DNA from: CAZBYL01 sp964496275
Lineage (GTDB): Bacteria > Synergistota > Synergistia > Synergistales > Synergistaceae
Length of the DNA: 44,410 bases
Reading direction: 5' to 3'
Assembly: GCA_964496275.1 (NCBI GenBank)
Contig: CAZBYL010000014.1
Location: 1-44,410, forward strand
Positions 18,023 to 26,686 of this stretch are shown here, in pieces (positions within the stretch are counted from its first letter, which is position 1; each line of letters opens with the position of its first letter). The translations under genes and the position numbers were made by a program. Below the pieces are notes generated by a model. It was not told the DNA's origin. It saw only the letters and a list, made by a program, of their open reading frames with translations, and made no database searches.

Positions 18023-19393
18023 ATGTGCGGAGTGTTCGGCGCGTACAGTCAAAGCGGTAAACCGGTCCTTGAAGATGTGTACCTGGGGCTGTACGCACTC
18101 CAGCACAGAGGACAGCTCTCCGCCGGAGTAGCTTGGATGAACGACGGCACTGTTCATATTAAGAAGGGGCTGGGTCTTGTTCACGAGGCTCTTTCTCAGA
18201 GCGAGCTCGCAGCAATTGACGCACATACCGCGATAGGACATGTCCGATATGCTACCGCAGGCGGTACGAGACTTGAAAACTCACAGCCTCTCGGTGCAAA
18301 TTGCGCTCAAGGTCCTGTGGCGATAGCTCATAACGGAAACTTGACAAACTCACATGGGTTGGCCGGTTATCTTGAAAACAGGGGAGCTATTTTTCACACT
18401 TCCTGCGATACTGAGACTATCTTGCAGCTAATGGCGCACCAACCGGGCGTTGTGCAGTTGGAAGCTCTTGAGACGGCACTTTCGAAAGTGCAGGGAGCTT
18501 ACAGTTTGGCTGTGCTGCTTGAGAACTGCCTTATCGCGGCACGCGACCCCTGGGGATTCAGACCGCTTGTAATAGGTCAGAGGGACGACACCATATACGT
18601 GGCGTCTGAGTCCTGCGCTCTTGACATTCTCGGAGCAACGCTGATTCGCGACGTAGAACCGGGTGAAATCCTCGTTATTGACAACAGAGGTATAATCTCG
18701 CGCAAAATGCCGATAAAGCCTCAAAGACACTGCCGCTGCGCTTTCGAGTATGTATATTTCGCGAGGCCGGACAGCATGATAGACGGGCGTTCGGTATACA
18801 GAGCCAGAAAAGCCCTGGGTGCGGCTCTCGCAAAACATGATACGCCGGAAAACGCTGTTGTGACAGGTATGCCCGACAGCGGAACAATAGCCGCACTCGG
18901 TCTCGCCGAAAAGGCAAATATACCTTTCGAATCGGGAGTCGTCAGAAATCGTTATGTGGGCAGAACTTTTATTCAGCCTACACAGAGAGTCCGCGACGCA
19001 GGAGTGAAGATTAAGCTCAACCCTCAGCCTGAAATTTTCAAGGAAAAAGAGGCCGTCGTGGTTGACGATTCATTGGTGAGAGGCACAACCGCAGGGCGTA
19101 TTATTAAGATGATACGTGAAAGCGGAGCCGAAAAGGTTCATATGAGAATAGCGTCGCCGCCTGTTACATTTCCTTGTTACTATGGGATAGATACTCCAAG
19201 TTCTGACGAGCTTGTTGCGGCACAGATGGATATTCCCTCTCTATGCAAAAAGATCGGGGCGGACTCACTTACGTATATCACGTGCGATGAACTGGCAAAG
19301 GCAATAGGACTCCCCCGCTCAGAGCTTTGCACCGCATGTTTTGACGGGAGTTATGCTGAAGAAGAAGATAGCTGTAACCTGCTTGAGGTTTAG
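18023..19393 (+). CDS. purF: Amidophosphoribosyltransferase PurF (catalytic copy)
   Basis: This 456-residue enzyme makes 5-phosphoribosylamine from PRPP and glutamine, the first committed step. The glutaminase nucleophile is Cys2 (MCGVFG), exposed by Met removal with no long propeptide. The oxyanion-hole AHNGNLTN and glutamine-binding GHVRYATAGG are intact. One oddity is QHRGQLSAG, where position 32 is Leu instead of the usual Glu. The PRTase PRPP loop VVVDDSLVRGTTAG is normal. Fe-S ligand candidates are present at CAFEYVYF, PCYYGID and LCTACF, as in the Bacillus-type enzyme. GGAGGGG precedes the start. A glutaminase-defective paralogue lies 0.85 kb downstream. Confidence 0.95.
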   Translation: MCGVFGAYSQSGKPVLEDVYLGLYALQHRGQLSAGVAWMNDGTVHIKKGLGLVHEALSQSELAAIDAHTAIGHVRYATAGGTRLENSQPLGANCAQGPVAIAHNGNLTNSHGLAGYLENRGAIFHTSCDTETILQLMAHQPGVVQLEALETALSKVQGAYSLAVLLENCLIAARDPWGFRPLVIGQRDDTIYVASESCALDILGATLIRDVEPGEILVIDNRGIISRKMPIKPQRHCRCAFEYVYFARPDSMIDGRSVYRARKALGAALAKHDTPENAVVTGMPDSGTIAALGLAEKANIPFESGVVRNRYVGRTFIQPTQRVRDAGVKIKLNPQPEIFKEKEAVVVDDSLVRGTTAGRIIKMIRESGAEKVHMRIASPPVTFPCYYGIDTPSSDELVAAQMDIPSLCKKIGADSLTYITCDELAKAIGLPRSELCTACFDGSYAEEEDSCNLLEV

Positions 19394-19524
19394 TAAATCT
19401 CCGCATGTCTGCGCAGTATGAGCCGCAGCGCATAAATACAATGCTCCGCATAGGACAAAGTGTGCGGGTTTGATTATTATCTATTTTAGATTTCAAAAAT
19501 AAAAACTATCGGAGGCGCTCTGAG
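19394..19524 (+). other. Gap between purF and purC
   Basis: This 131-base gap splits the operon. CCGCA and TGCGG around 19446-19467 can form a short hairpin followed by TTTGATTATTATC, possibly a partial attenuator. GGAGGCG precedes purC. No convincing promoter is visible. Confidence 0.3.
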
Positions 19525-20238
19525 ATGGAACTCACAAAAAAAGATTTTATCTATGAAGGCAAAGCAAAGAGACTTTTTACAACAGAAGACCCTGAACTGG
19601 TAATAATTGAATATAAGGACAGTTTCACGGCTTTCAACGGCGAGAAGAAAGCAACTATGAGCGGAAAAGGTCAGCTCAACAACAAAATTACTTCAAAACT
19701 TTTCGAGTATCTTGCTTCAAAGGGCGTTGAATCTCATTTTGTAGAAAAAACAGACGATACTCACCAGATAGTAAAACGCGTTACGATAGTTCCCCTTGAA
19801 GTTATCGTCCGCAATATCACTACAGGCTCGCTCTGCAAGCGTCTCGGCGTCAAAGAAGGCATGATTCTTGCCCGCCCGATGATAGAGTTCAGCTACAAAG
19901 ACGACGCTCTCGGAGATCCCCTTATCAATGACGACCACGCGATACTGCTCGGCTGGGCTACAGAGGAAGAAGTCGCAAAGATAAAGAGCATTGCCATTCG
20001 TGTGGATGAGCTGCTTAAAGAATTTTTTGCGGCACGCGGCGTAACGCTTGTAGATTTCAAACTTGAGTTCGGCAAGGATTCCAAGGGCAACCTCATGCTC
20101 GCTGATGAAATATCCCCCGACACATGCCGCTTCTGGGACAGCTCAACGGGCGACCGTCTTGACAAGGACCGTTTCCGCAAAGACCTCGGCAACGTGCTCG
20201 GAGCATACGAAGAAATTTGGAAGAGGATATCCGAATAG
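19525..20238 (+). CDS. purC: SAICAR synthetase PurC
   Basis: This is a 237-residue phosphoribosylaminoimidazole-succinocarboxamide synthase, which joins aspartate to CAIR with ATP. Family features are YEGKAKRLF at the start, the KDSFTAFNGEKKATMSGKG block, EVIVRNITTGS (SAICAR signature 1) near residue 93 and LADEISPDTCRFWD (signature 2) near 192. Length is normal for the bacterial single-domain enzyme. A clear GGAGGCG site precedes the ATG, so it can be translated independently of purF. Confidence 0.97.
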   Translation: MELTKKDFIYEGKAKRLFTTEDPELVIIEYKDSFTAFNGEKKATMSGKGQLNNKITSKLFEYLASKGVESHFVEKTDDTHQIVKRVTIVPLEVIVRNITTGSLCKRLGVKEGMILARPMIEFSYKDDALGDPLINDDHAILLGWATEEEVAKIKSIAIRVDELLKEFFAARGVTLVDFKLEFGKDSKGNLMLADEISPDTCRFWDSSTGDRLDKDRFRKDLGNVLGAYEEIWKRISE

Positions 20239-20244
20239 TATAAG

Positions 20245-21606
20245 ATGAGCGGAATTTTCGGAGCATACAGCACAACAGGCAAAAGGGTGCTTGAGGAGGT
20301 ATACCTCGGACTCTATGCGCTTCAGCACAGAGGTCAGGAGTCTGCCGGTATCGCTTGGACAGACGGAGGACGTATTTCAACGGCACGCGGTATGGGTCTG
20401 CTTCATAATGCGATAGATCAGCAGAAATTATCGGAGGAAGAAGCCTGCTCTGCGATAGGGCATGTTCGCTATTCCCCCATAGACCCATCCCAACCGCAGA
20501 ACATTCTGCCGCTCGGAGCAAACTATGCGAGAGGGCCTGTTGCAATATCGCACGACGGCTGCATTACAAATCTCGCCGCGCTTACAAAGCAGCTTGAGCA
20601 AAGAGGGGCGATTTTTCACTCATCAACCGACTCCGAGTCGATACTGCACTTGATGGCACAGAAGTCGCACATGCTTCCGCTTGACGCGCTCGTTGACGCA
20701 TTGAGAAAACTTGAGGGTTCAAGCGCGCTTTTGGTGCTGCTCGAAAACTCCCTTGTGGCGGCACGCGACCCATGGGGATTCAAACCCCTGGTCATCGGAG
20801 AAAGAGAGGGCACATACTATGTGGCCTCTGAATCATGCGCACTTGACATCGTGGGCGCAAAACTTATAAGAGATGTCGCACCGGGAGAGATTTTGATAAT
20901 AGACCGCAAAGGCATGAGAAGTCTCAGAATACCTACGGCCAATAAATGCGGCAGGTGCATGAGGTGCTCTTTTGAGTACGTATATACGGCGCGCCCGGAC
21001 AGCATTATAGACGGGCGTTCGGTATATGAGGTTCGTAAAGAGATGGGGCGCAGACTCGCAAAAAAATCCCCGTGCAAAGATGCGGATCTCGCAGCAGGTA
21101 TGCCTGACAGCGGCACAATATCCGCAATAGGATACGCTCAGGAGGCAAAGACTCCGTTTGAAATAGCCGTTGTCAGAAATCGCTACGTGGGACGCACATT
21201 TATACAGCCCACGCAGAAGGTTCGCGAACTTGGCGTTAAAATTAAGTTAAACCCGATATCGGAAGTTTTCAAAGGGAAAAAAGCGGTAATCATAGATGAC
21301 TCCATCGTGCGCGGCACAACAGCGGAACGAGTTATCTCCATGATAAGAAACGCGGGAGCCTCGGAGGTGCATCTCCGCATAGCATCTCCTCCCGTTCTGC
21401 ACCCATGCAGATACGGTATAGATACAAGAAAAGAGGAGACACTCGCAGCGGTCAGAATGACACTTGATGAACTTTGCAAAAAAGTCGGGGCAGATTCTCT
21501 GGATTATCTTACGGAAGAGGACCTTATACAGGCAATAGGTCTCCCCGAAGATCAACTTTGCACGGCATGTTTTACAGGACATTATCTGCCACAGAATAAC
21601 TTATAA
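20245..21606 (+). CDS. PurF paralogue with a disabled glutaminase domain
   Basis: This 453-residue protein aligns end to end with the PurF encoded at 18023-19393. The nucleophile Cys2 is Ser (MSGIFG, codon AGC). The oxyanion-hole asparagine is replaced (SHDGCITN instead of AHNGNLTN), and the GHVRYATAGG loop is GHVRYSPIDP. By contrast the PRTase PRPP loop VIIDDSIVRGTTAE, the KLNP segment and the putative Fe-S cysteines (CSFEYVY, PCRYGID, LCTACF) are kept, so the frame is under selection and it is not a simple pseudogene. It may be an ammonia-dependent phosphoribosylamine synthase or a regulatory partner of PurF. The start has only a weak, distant Shine-Dalgarno, six bases after purC. The function is inferred. 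Confidence 0.85.
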   Translation: MSGIFGAYSTTGKRVLEEVYLGLYALQHRGQESAGIAWTDGGRISTARGMGLLHNAIDQQKLSEEEACSAIGHVRYSPIDPSQPQNILPLGANYARGPVAISHDGCITNLAALTKQLEQRGAIFHSSTDSESILHLMAQKSHMLPLDALVDALRKLEGSSALLVLLENSLVAARDPWGFKPLVIGEREGTYYVASESCALDIVGAKLIRDVAPGEILIIDRKGMRSLRIPTANKCGRCMRCSFEYVYTARPDSIIDGRSVYEVRKEMGRRLAKKSPCKDADLAAGMPDSGTISAIGYAQEAKTPFEIAVVRNRYVGRTFIQPTQKVRELGVKIKLNPISEVFKGKKAVIIDDSIVRGTTAERVISMIRNAGASEVHLRIASPPVLHPCRYGIDTRKEETLAAVRMTLDELCKKVGADSLDYLTEEDLIQAIGLPEDQLCTACFTGHYLPQNNL

Positions 21607-21620
21607 CGAGGAGCATGATT

Positions 21621-22637
21621 ATGAGCGGAAAACTCAGTTATGAAAAGTCAGGAGTAAGTATTTCAGGCGGAGACGCGTGGGTGGAAACAATTAAGGAACT
21701 TCTGAAAAAACGTCCCAAGGATGAAAATTCCGTAGGCGGAGTCGGCGGTTTCGCAGGACTATACAGAATAGGCGGAGGGCAGTGCATAGCGGCCTGCTGC
21801 GACGGAGTAGGGACAAAATTGGAGCTTGCGAAAGAGACCGGAATCTATAGAGGTCTCGGTCAGGATTTGGTCGCAATGAACGTCAACGACCTCGTCACAG
21901 GCGGAGCAAGACCCCTTTTCTTCTTGGATTACGCGGCTTGCGGCAAACTCGATGCAGCCGTGCTGAAAGATATAGTTGAAGGCGTGCTTGACGCGTGCGA
22001 AGAGAGTCTCTGTGCCCTTCTAGGCGGAGAAACCGCTGAGATGCCCGGTGTGTACGATGCAGACGGATTCGACCTCGCCGGATTTGCGGTAGGCATAGTT
22101 GATGAAGACAAAATCATTGACGGAAGCAGCATCAAAGACGGGGATATTATCGTAGGCATATCAAGCTCAGGCGTACACAGCAACGGATACAGCCTTGTCA
22201 GAAGCGCACTCGGCAGCAACGGACTCAAAGCCGATCTGAACTCAACTCCGAGCGGATGGAACGAAACAATCGCGGAGGCCGTTATGCGCCCTACAAAGCT
22301 TTACGTAAAAGCGGCAGCCGCAGCGGCAAAAACAGGCAAAATACATGGTATGGCTCACATCACCGGCGGCGGCATGTACGGCAATATAATAAGAGTAATA
22401 CCCAAAGGGCTGGATATAGATATAGACTTTTCATCATGGAAAAGACCAAAGATATTTGACCTTATACAGAGTGCAGGAATAGATGAGGAAGAGATGCGCA
22501 AAGTATTCAACCTCGGAATCGGATACGTGTTTATTGTAGACAGAAACGATTTTGACGAACTGTCCGAAGCTCTGGCGGCAGAGGGAGAATCCCCCGTCGT
22601 AATAGGAACAGTACAGAAATGCCAAACCCGCGCATAG
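21621..22637 (+). CDS. purM: AIR synthetase PurM
   Basis: This 338-residue phosphoribosylformylglycinamidine cyclo-ligase converts FGAM to AIR with ATP. Typical blocks are SYEKSGVSISGGDAWVE at the N-terminus, GVGTKLELAKETG, VAMNVNDLVTGGARPLFFLDY, LLGGETAEMPGVY and HITGGGMYGNIIRV. The ATG at 21621 is preferred over one at 21615 because GAGGAG then lies seven bases upstream. Its end overlaps purN by 19 bases. Confidence 0.97.
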   Translation: MSGKLSYEKSGVSISGGDAWVETIKELLKKRPKDENSVGGVGGFAGLYRIGGGQCIAACCDGVGTKLELAKETGIYRGLGQDLVAMNVNDLVTGGARPLFFLDYAACGKLDAAVLKDIVEGVLDACEESLCALLGGETAEMPGVYDADGFDLAGFAVGIVDEDKIIDGSSIKDGDIIVGISSSGVHSNGYSLVRSALGSNGLKADLNSTPSGWNETIAEAVMRPTKLYVKAAAAAAKTGKIHGMAHITGGGMYGNIIRVIPKGLDIDIDFSSWKRPKIFDLIQSAGIDEEEMRKVFNLGIGYVFIVDRNDFDELSEALAAEGESPVVIGTVQKCQTRA

Positions 22638-23197
22638 CGATACTTATTTCCGGAACAGGAACAAACATGGAAGTTCTCCTGAAGGCTTGCGCCTCGGGAG
22701 AGCTTCCTGCGCATACGGTATTTGTAGGCAGTGACAAAGAGACGGCAAAGGGGCTTGCAACCGCTCACAATCTCGGCGCAGAGACCAAATTTTTCAGTTA
22801 CAAATCAGGACGCAGAGCTGCGGAAGAAGCAATCGCCAAAGCGGTTAGAGAAAATAATATCGAATGGATAGTTCTTGCGGGCTACATGAGAATTTTGTCG
22901 CCTGAGTTCGTCCATGAATTTGCCGGCAAGATAATAAATATACACCCCGCTCTTCTTCCCGCCTTCCCCGGAGCCCACGGAATACAGGACGCATGGGAAG
23001 CCGGAGTAAGTACGACAGGCGTTACCGTTCACATAGTGGACGAGGAAGTTGACCACGGCCCCATATTGGCTCAGGAAGAAGTCAAGCGTCTGGACGGAGA
23101 TACGATAGAGGACTTAGAGGCAAGAATACACAAGACCGAACACAGGATATACAAAGCCGCTCTCAAAAATTTCTTTGAAGCGCGGAATAAAAAATAA
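22619..23197 (+). CDS. purN: GAR transformylase PurN
   Basis: This is a 192-residue 10-formyl-THF-dependent phosphoribosylglycinamide formyltransferase. Family features are IAILISGTGTNMEVLL at the N-terminus, LAGYMRILSPEFV, the catalytic NIHPALLPAFPG block (Asn and His near residues 109-111), and the aspartate-containing VHIVDEEVDHGPI segment. It starts within purM and ends 21 bases before purH. Length is normal. The folate-independent PurT is not present in the window. Confidence 0.96.
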   Translation: MPNPRIAILISGTGTNMEVLLKACASGELPAHTVFVGSDKETAKGLATAHNLGAETKFFSYKSGRRAAEEAIAKAVRENNIEWIVLAGYMRILSPEFVHEFAGKIINIHPALLPAFPGAHGIQDAWEAGVSTTGVTVHIVDEEVDHGPILAQEEVKRLDGDTIEDLEARIHKTEHRIYKAALKNFFEARNKK

Positions 23198-23218
23198 AGG
23201 GAACGGGAGGAATATCTG

Positions 23219-24751
23219 ATGAAGATGGAAACAAGAAAAGCCCTTATATCGGTTTGGGACAAAACAGGAGTTCTCGAACTGGCGAAAGGACTTGCCGCCC
23301 ACGGTTATGAAATAGTATCCAGCTCAGGAACGGCAAAGTACCTCGAAGAGGGCGGAGTCACCGTAACAGAAGTTGTCGATATGACCGGACTTCCCGCAAT
23401 ACTCGGCGGCAGAGTTAAAACCCTTCACCCGACGATAATGGGCGGTATACTCGCAAGACGCGGGCTCGCCCAAGACGAAGAGGACAGAGAGAAGTTCAAT
23501 ATTCCACTCATAGACGTTGTAGTATGCACGCTCTATCCCTTTGAAGAGACTGCCAAAAGCGGCGCTGATCTTGATAAGCTTATAGAAAAAATAGACATCG
23601 GCGGAGTTTCGCTTATCAGAGCCGGAGCAAAGAATTATTATCACGTAGCGGTTGTAACGGATATCGCCGACTATCCGAGAGTGCTTGATGAACTTGAGAA
23701 GAAACAGGAACTCACGCTTGAGTTTAAACAGGAGCTTGCGCTAAAGGCATTCAAAGTAACATCGTCATATGATGCCACAATTTACAAGGGACTGTGCACC
23801 GAAATAGGCGTTGCGGACGAGACAGGAGAGGACAAGGTTCTTCCTCTGAGAAAGGTTCAGGATCTTCGTTACGGAGAAAACCCGCATCAGAAAGCGGCGC
23901 TCTTCCTCCCGCCGCTTGAGAACAGTCCTTTTGAGCAGCTTTCCGGCAAAGAACTTTCATACAACAATCTGCTTGACCTCGACACGCTGCTTCGCGGCAT
24001 ATCGGTATTCCAAAACGACTGTGCATGCACAATAGTGAAACATACCACTCCCTGCGGCACGGCATACGCAGAAACCCCGCTCGAGGCATTCCGCAAGGCT
24101 CTCGGCTGCGACCCGGTTTCAGCTTTCGGAGGCATCATCGGCATGACCCGCGCAATAGACATGGATACCGCCAAAGCTGTGACGGAGACCTTCTTTGAAA
24201 TAATCGCTGCACCTTCATACGAAGACGGAGTCGCAGAATACTTCGCGGAGAAAAAGCCGAATCTGCGTGTGCTTAAAGTTATCCCGGGCTACGCTCCAAA
24301 ACTTCAGATAACGGGCAACCGCTGCGGATTCCTCGTGCAGGAAGACGCGCTGCCGCAGCTTCCCGAACAGGATAAAGGACACTGGGTCGGAGCTCCGAGA
24401 ACCGAGCTGTGGGAAGACATCATATTTGCATGGAAAACTGCTGCAATCACAAAGAGCAACGCCATCGTATTGGTAAAAGACGGAGCCGCAGTAGGCATAG
24501 GCGGAGGATTCACGAACAGAGTGGACGCCGCGGAGTACGCGCTGAAACTCGCGGGAGAAAAGGCCAAAGGTTCCGTGCTGGCATCGGATGCCTTCTTCCC
24601 ATTCCCCGACACCATAGAGCTCGCGGCAAAAGCGGGAGTTACTGCGGTAATACAGCCGGGAGGCTCCATAAAAGACGACGATGTAGCAAAGAAGGCGGAG
24701 GAGCTCAACATCAGCATGTTTGTCGGCGGCAGCCGCACATTCAGACACTGA
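23219..24751 (+). CDS. purH: Bifunctional AICAR transformylase/IMP cyclohydrolase PurH
   Basis: This 510-residue bifunctional enzyme performs the last two steps to IMP. The N-terminal MGS-like cyclohydrolase domain begins RKALISVWDKTGV and contains LGGRVKTLHPTIMGGIL. The transformylase domain includes RYGENPHQKAA, the catalytic VKHTTPCGTA region with Lys-His near residue 265, and SDAFFPFPDTIELAAKAG. GGGAGG lies eight bases ahead of the ATG. The protein ends with the usual RTFRH. Confidence 0.97.
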   Translation: MKMETRKALISVWDKTGVLELAKGLAAHGYEIVSSSGTAKYLEEGGVTVTEVVDMTGLPAILGGRVKTLHPTIMGGILARRGLAQDEEDREKFNIPLIDVVVCTLYPFEETAKSGADLDKLIEKIDIGGVSLIRAGAKNYYHVAVVTDIADYPRVLDELEKKQELTLEFKQELALKAFKVTSSYDATIYKGLCTEIGVADETGEDKVLPLRKVQDLRYGENPHQKAALFLPPLENSPFEQLSGKELSYNNLLDLDTLLRGISVFQNDCACTIVKHTTPCGTAYAETPLEAFRKALGCDPVSAFGGIIGMTRAIDMDTAKAVTETFFEIIAAPSYEDGVAEYFAEKKPNLRVLKVIPGYAPKLQITGNRCGFLVQEDALPQLPEQDKGHWVGAPRTELWEDIIFAWKTAAITKSNAIVLVKDGAAVGIGGGFTNRVDAAEYALKLAGEKAKGSVLASDAFFPFPDTIELAAKAGVTAVIQPGGSIKDDDVAKKAEELNISMFVGGSRTFRH

Positions 24752-24765
24752 GGAGGCATAAGCCA

Positions 24766-26043
24766 ATGAAAATTATGGTACTGGGCGGAGGCGGACGTGA
24801 ACACGCTGTCGTCCACGCATTTTCCAAATCAAAAATAACTGAGGAACTCCACTGCTGCCCCGGAAACCCTGGGATAAGCAAACTGGCCGTATGTCACGAG
24901 GGAGACCCATGCAGCCCGGCCGAAATGACGGCACTGTGCAAAAAACTCGGGATAGGACTTGTATTTGTGGGGCCTGAAGCACCCCTTGTGGCAGGGACTG
25001 CGGACGCTCTGCGCGCCGAAAATATACTTGTGATGGGGCCGGGGCAATCAGGAGCCAGGCTGGAAGGCAGCAAGGCTTTTTCAAAACAGTTTATGGCAAG
25101 ACATAACATACCGACATCAAACTTCGAGTGCTGCACAGACATTGAGAGCTGCAGAAAAGCTCTTGAGAAGAGGTCTGCTCCGTACGTTGTAAAAGCGGAC
25201 GGACTGGCTGCGGGCAAAGGAGCGTTCCTGCCCGAGACGTTTGACGAAGCAATGGCAACTTGCAGAATGATGTTGGAAGAACTGACTCTCGGTGAAGCGG
25301 GAGCAACGATTGTTGTTGAAGATTTCGTCAAAGGACAGGAAATGACCGTTCTTGCCCTAACCGACGGTAAAACAATCAGAATCCTTCCCTCAAGCCAAGA
25401 CCATAAAAGAGCTTTAGACGGCGACAAGGGAAACAACACCGGCGGAATGGGCGCATACTCCCCGGTTCCATGGGTGGACGACGCTTTTATGCAAAGAGTG
25501 ACAGATCAGGTGCTAACCCCAACGCTTGAAGGTCTCAAAAATGACGGAATTCCCTTCTGCGGCGTTATTTACGCCGGAATAATGGTCAAGGAAGACGGTT
25601 CTCTCTCAGTATTGGAATACAATGTCCGCCTCGGAGACCCGGAAACGCAGGTAGTGCTTCCCGTATTCGAAGGCGACTTCGGTGAGGTTATTCTTGCCTG
25701 CACGAAGGGAGAACTTGACAACATACCCTGGCCTGCTCCCAAACGAACAGCGCTTGGAGTCGTAATGGCCTCGGGCGGCTACCCCGACAAGTATGAAAAG
25801 GGCATGATAATAACAGGTACGGAAGAAGACGTGCCCGGAACGTTCATATACCATGCGGGCACAGCTTTGAACAAAGAGGGCAGGCTCGTAACATCGGGCG
25901 GCAGAGTTCTTACGGTTGTAGGTATATCTGACACGCTTCAAAGCGCCAGAGATAAGGCTTACGCGCGTCTTAATTCGGTTCACTTTGATAAAATGCACTA
26001 CAGAAATGATATCGGCGACAAGTCACTGAAAGGTGTGAAATAA
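24766..26043 (+). CDS. purD: GAR synthetase PurD
   Basis: This is a 425-residue phosphoribosylamine-glycine ligase of the ATP-grasp family. It begins KIMVLGGGGREHA and shows FVGPEAPLVAG, the ATP-grasp core VKADGLAAGKGAF, the DHKRALDGDKGNNTGGMGAYSP block and LEYNVRLGDPETQ. The frame is open for another 119 codons upstream, but that section is out-of-frame purH sequence; AGGAGG before the ATG at 24766 fixes the start. Length is normal. Confidence 0.97.
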   Translation: MKIMVLGGGGREHAVVHAFSKSKITEELHCCPGNPGISKLAVCHEGDPCSPAEMTALCKKLGIGLVFVGPEAPLVAGTADALRAENILVMGPGQSGARLEGSKAFSKQFMARHNIPTSNFECCTDIESCRKALEKRSAPYVVKADGLAAGKGAFLPETFDEAMATCRMMLEELTLGEAGATIVVEDFVKGQEMTVLALTDGKTIRILPSSQDHKRALDGDKGNNTGGMGAYSPVPWVDDAFMQRVTDQVLTPTLEGLKNDGIPFCGVIYAGIMVKEDGSLSVLEYNVRLGDPETQVVLPVFEGDFGEVILACTKGELDNIPWPAPKRTALGVVMASGGYPDKYEKGMIITGTEEDVPGTFIYHAGTALNKEGRLVTSGGRVLTVVGISDTLQSARDKAYARLNSVHFDKMHYRNDIGDKSLKGVK

Positions 26044-26044
26044 A

Positions 26045-26563
26045 ATGGCGGCACCCAAAATAGGAATCATAATGGGCTCGGCATCGGATATTCCTATCGT
26101 TGAAAAGGGAATATCAGTCCTTGATGAACTCGGTATAGCATACGAGACCGCTGTATCATCCGCACACAGGACTCCGGAAGATACGGCCAACTACGCCAAA
26201 AATGCAAAAAAACGCGGAATAGAAGTCATAATCGCAGTGGCCGGTCTGTCTGCCGCGCTTCCCGGCGTAGTCGCAGCGGCAACAACTCTACCCGTCATAG
26301 GCGTTCCGGTGAAAGGCGGAGCTCTCGACGGACTGGACGCACTTCTGTCAATAGCGCAAATGCCGCCCGGAGTACCGGTAGGGTCGGTGGGGCTTAACGG
26401 CGCGAAGAACGCATGTCTCCTCGCGGCAAGAATGGTTGCGGTACACGACGACGCTCTGAGTATGAAGATGGAAACATGGATGAAGAGTGAAGCGGAGAAA
26501 GTGATATCAGGCAGATCAAAGCTTGACGGACTACACCCGGCTCCCAAGGAAGCATACATGTAA
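26045..26563 (+). CDS. purE: N5-CAIR mutase / AIR carboxylase PurE
   Basis: This 172-residue PurE has IGIIMGSASDIPIVEKG at the N-terminus, the conserved SSAHRTPE segment and VIGVPVKGGALDGLDALLSIAQMPPGVPV. These features look like class I PurE, which normally uses N5-CAIR from PurK. No purK is in this window, so the partner is elsewhere or the enzyme works without it. It is the last gene of the operon. A perfect long hairpin follows at 26631-26671. Confidence 0.95.
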   Translation: MAAPKIGIIMGSASDIPIVEKGISVLDELGIAYETAVSSAHRTPEDTANYAKNAKKRGIEVIIAVAGLSAALPGVVAAATTLPVIGVPVKGGALDGLDALLSIAQMPPGVPVGSVGLNGAKNACLLAARMVAVHDDALSMKMETWMKSEAEKVISGRSKLDGLHPAPKEAYM

Positions 26564-26630
26564 ATAGACATTAGAGGAGCAGGCGGTGCGTGATGTATTT
26601 TAGAGAGGCACGCATCATCTGGAATATGAG

Positions 26631-26671
26631 GCGCTGTTGGTCTATCCCAAGCTGGGATAGACCAACAGCGC
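26631..26671. terminator. Perfect 19-bp hairpin between purE and the mscS-like gene
   Basis: The arm at 26631-26648 (GCGCTGTTGGTCTATCCC) is an exact inverse of 26654-26671; adding the inner A-T pair gives 19 bp with a three-base AGC loop. It lies between convergent genes. Neither side has an immediate U-tract (AAGATTATGC follows on the plus strand), so it is either an unusual bidirectional terminator or an RNA 3'-end stabiliser. Confidence 0.6.
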
Positions 26672-26686
26672 AAGATTATGCTTTGC

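Noticed and set aside
24409..24765. 119-codon N-terminal extension of PurD
   Set aside because: It is out-of-frame purH sequence; AGGAGG and the family N-terminus place the start at 24766.
26045..26563. Missing purK as evidence of a novel PurE mechanism
   Set aside because: The gene may lie outside this window, and the PurE motifs look like ordinary class I.
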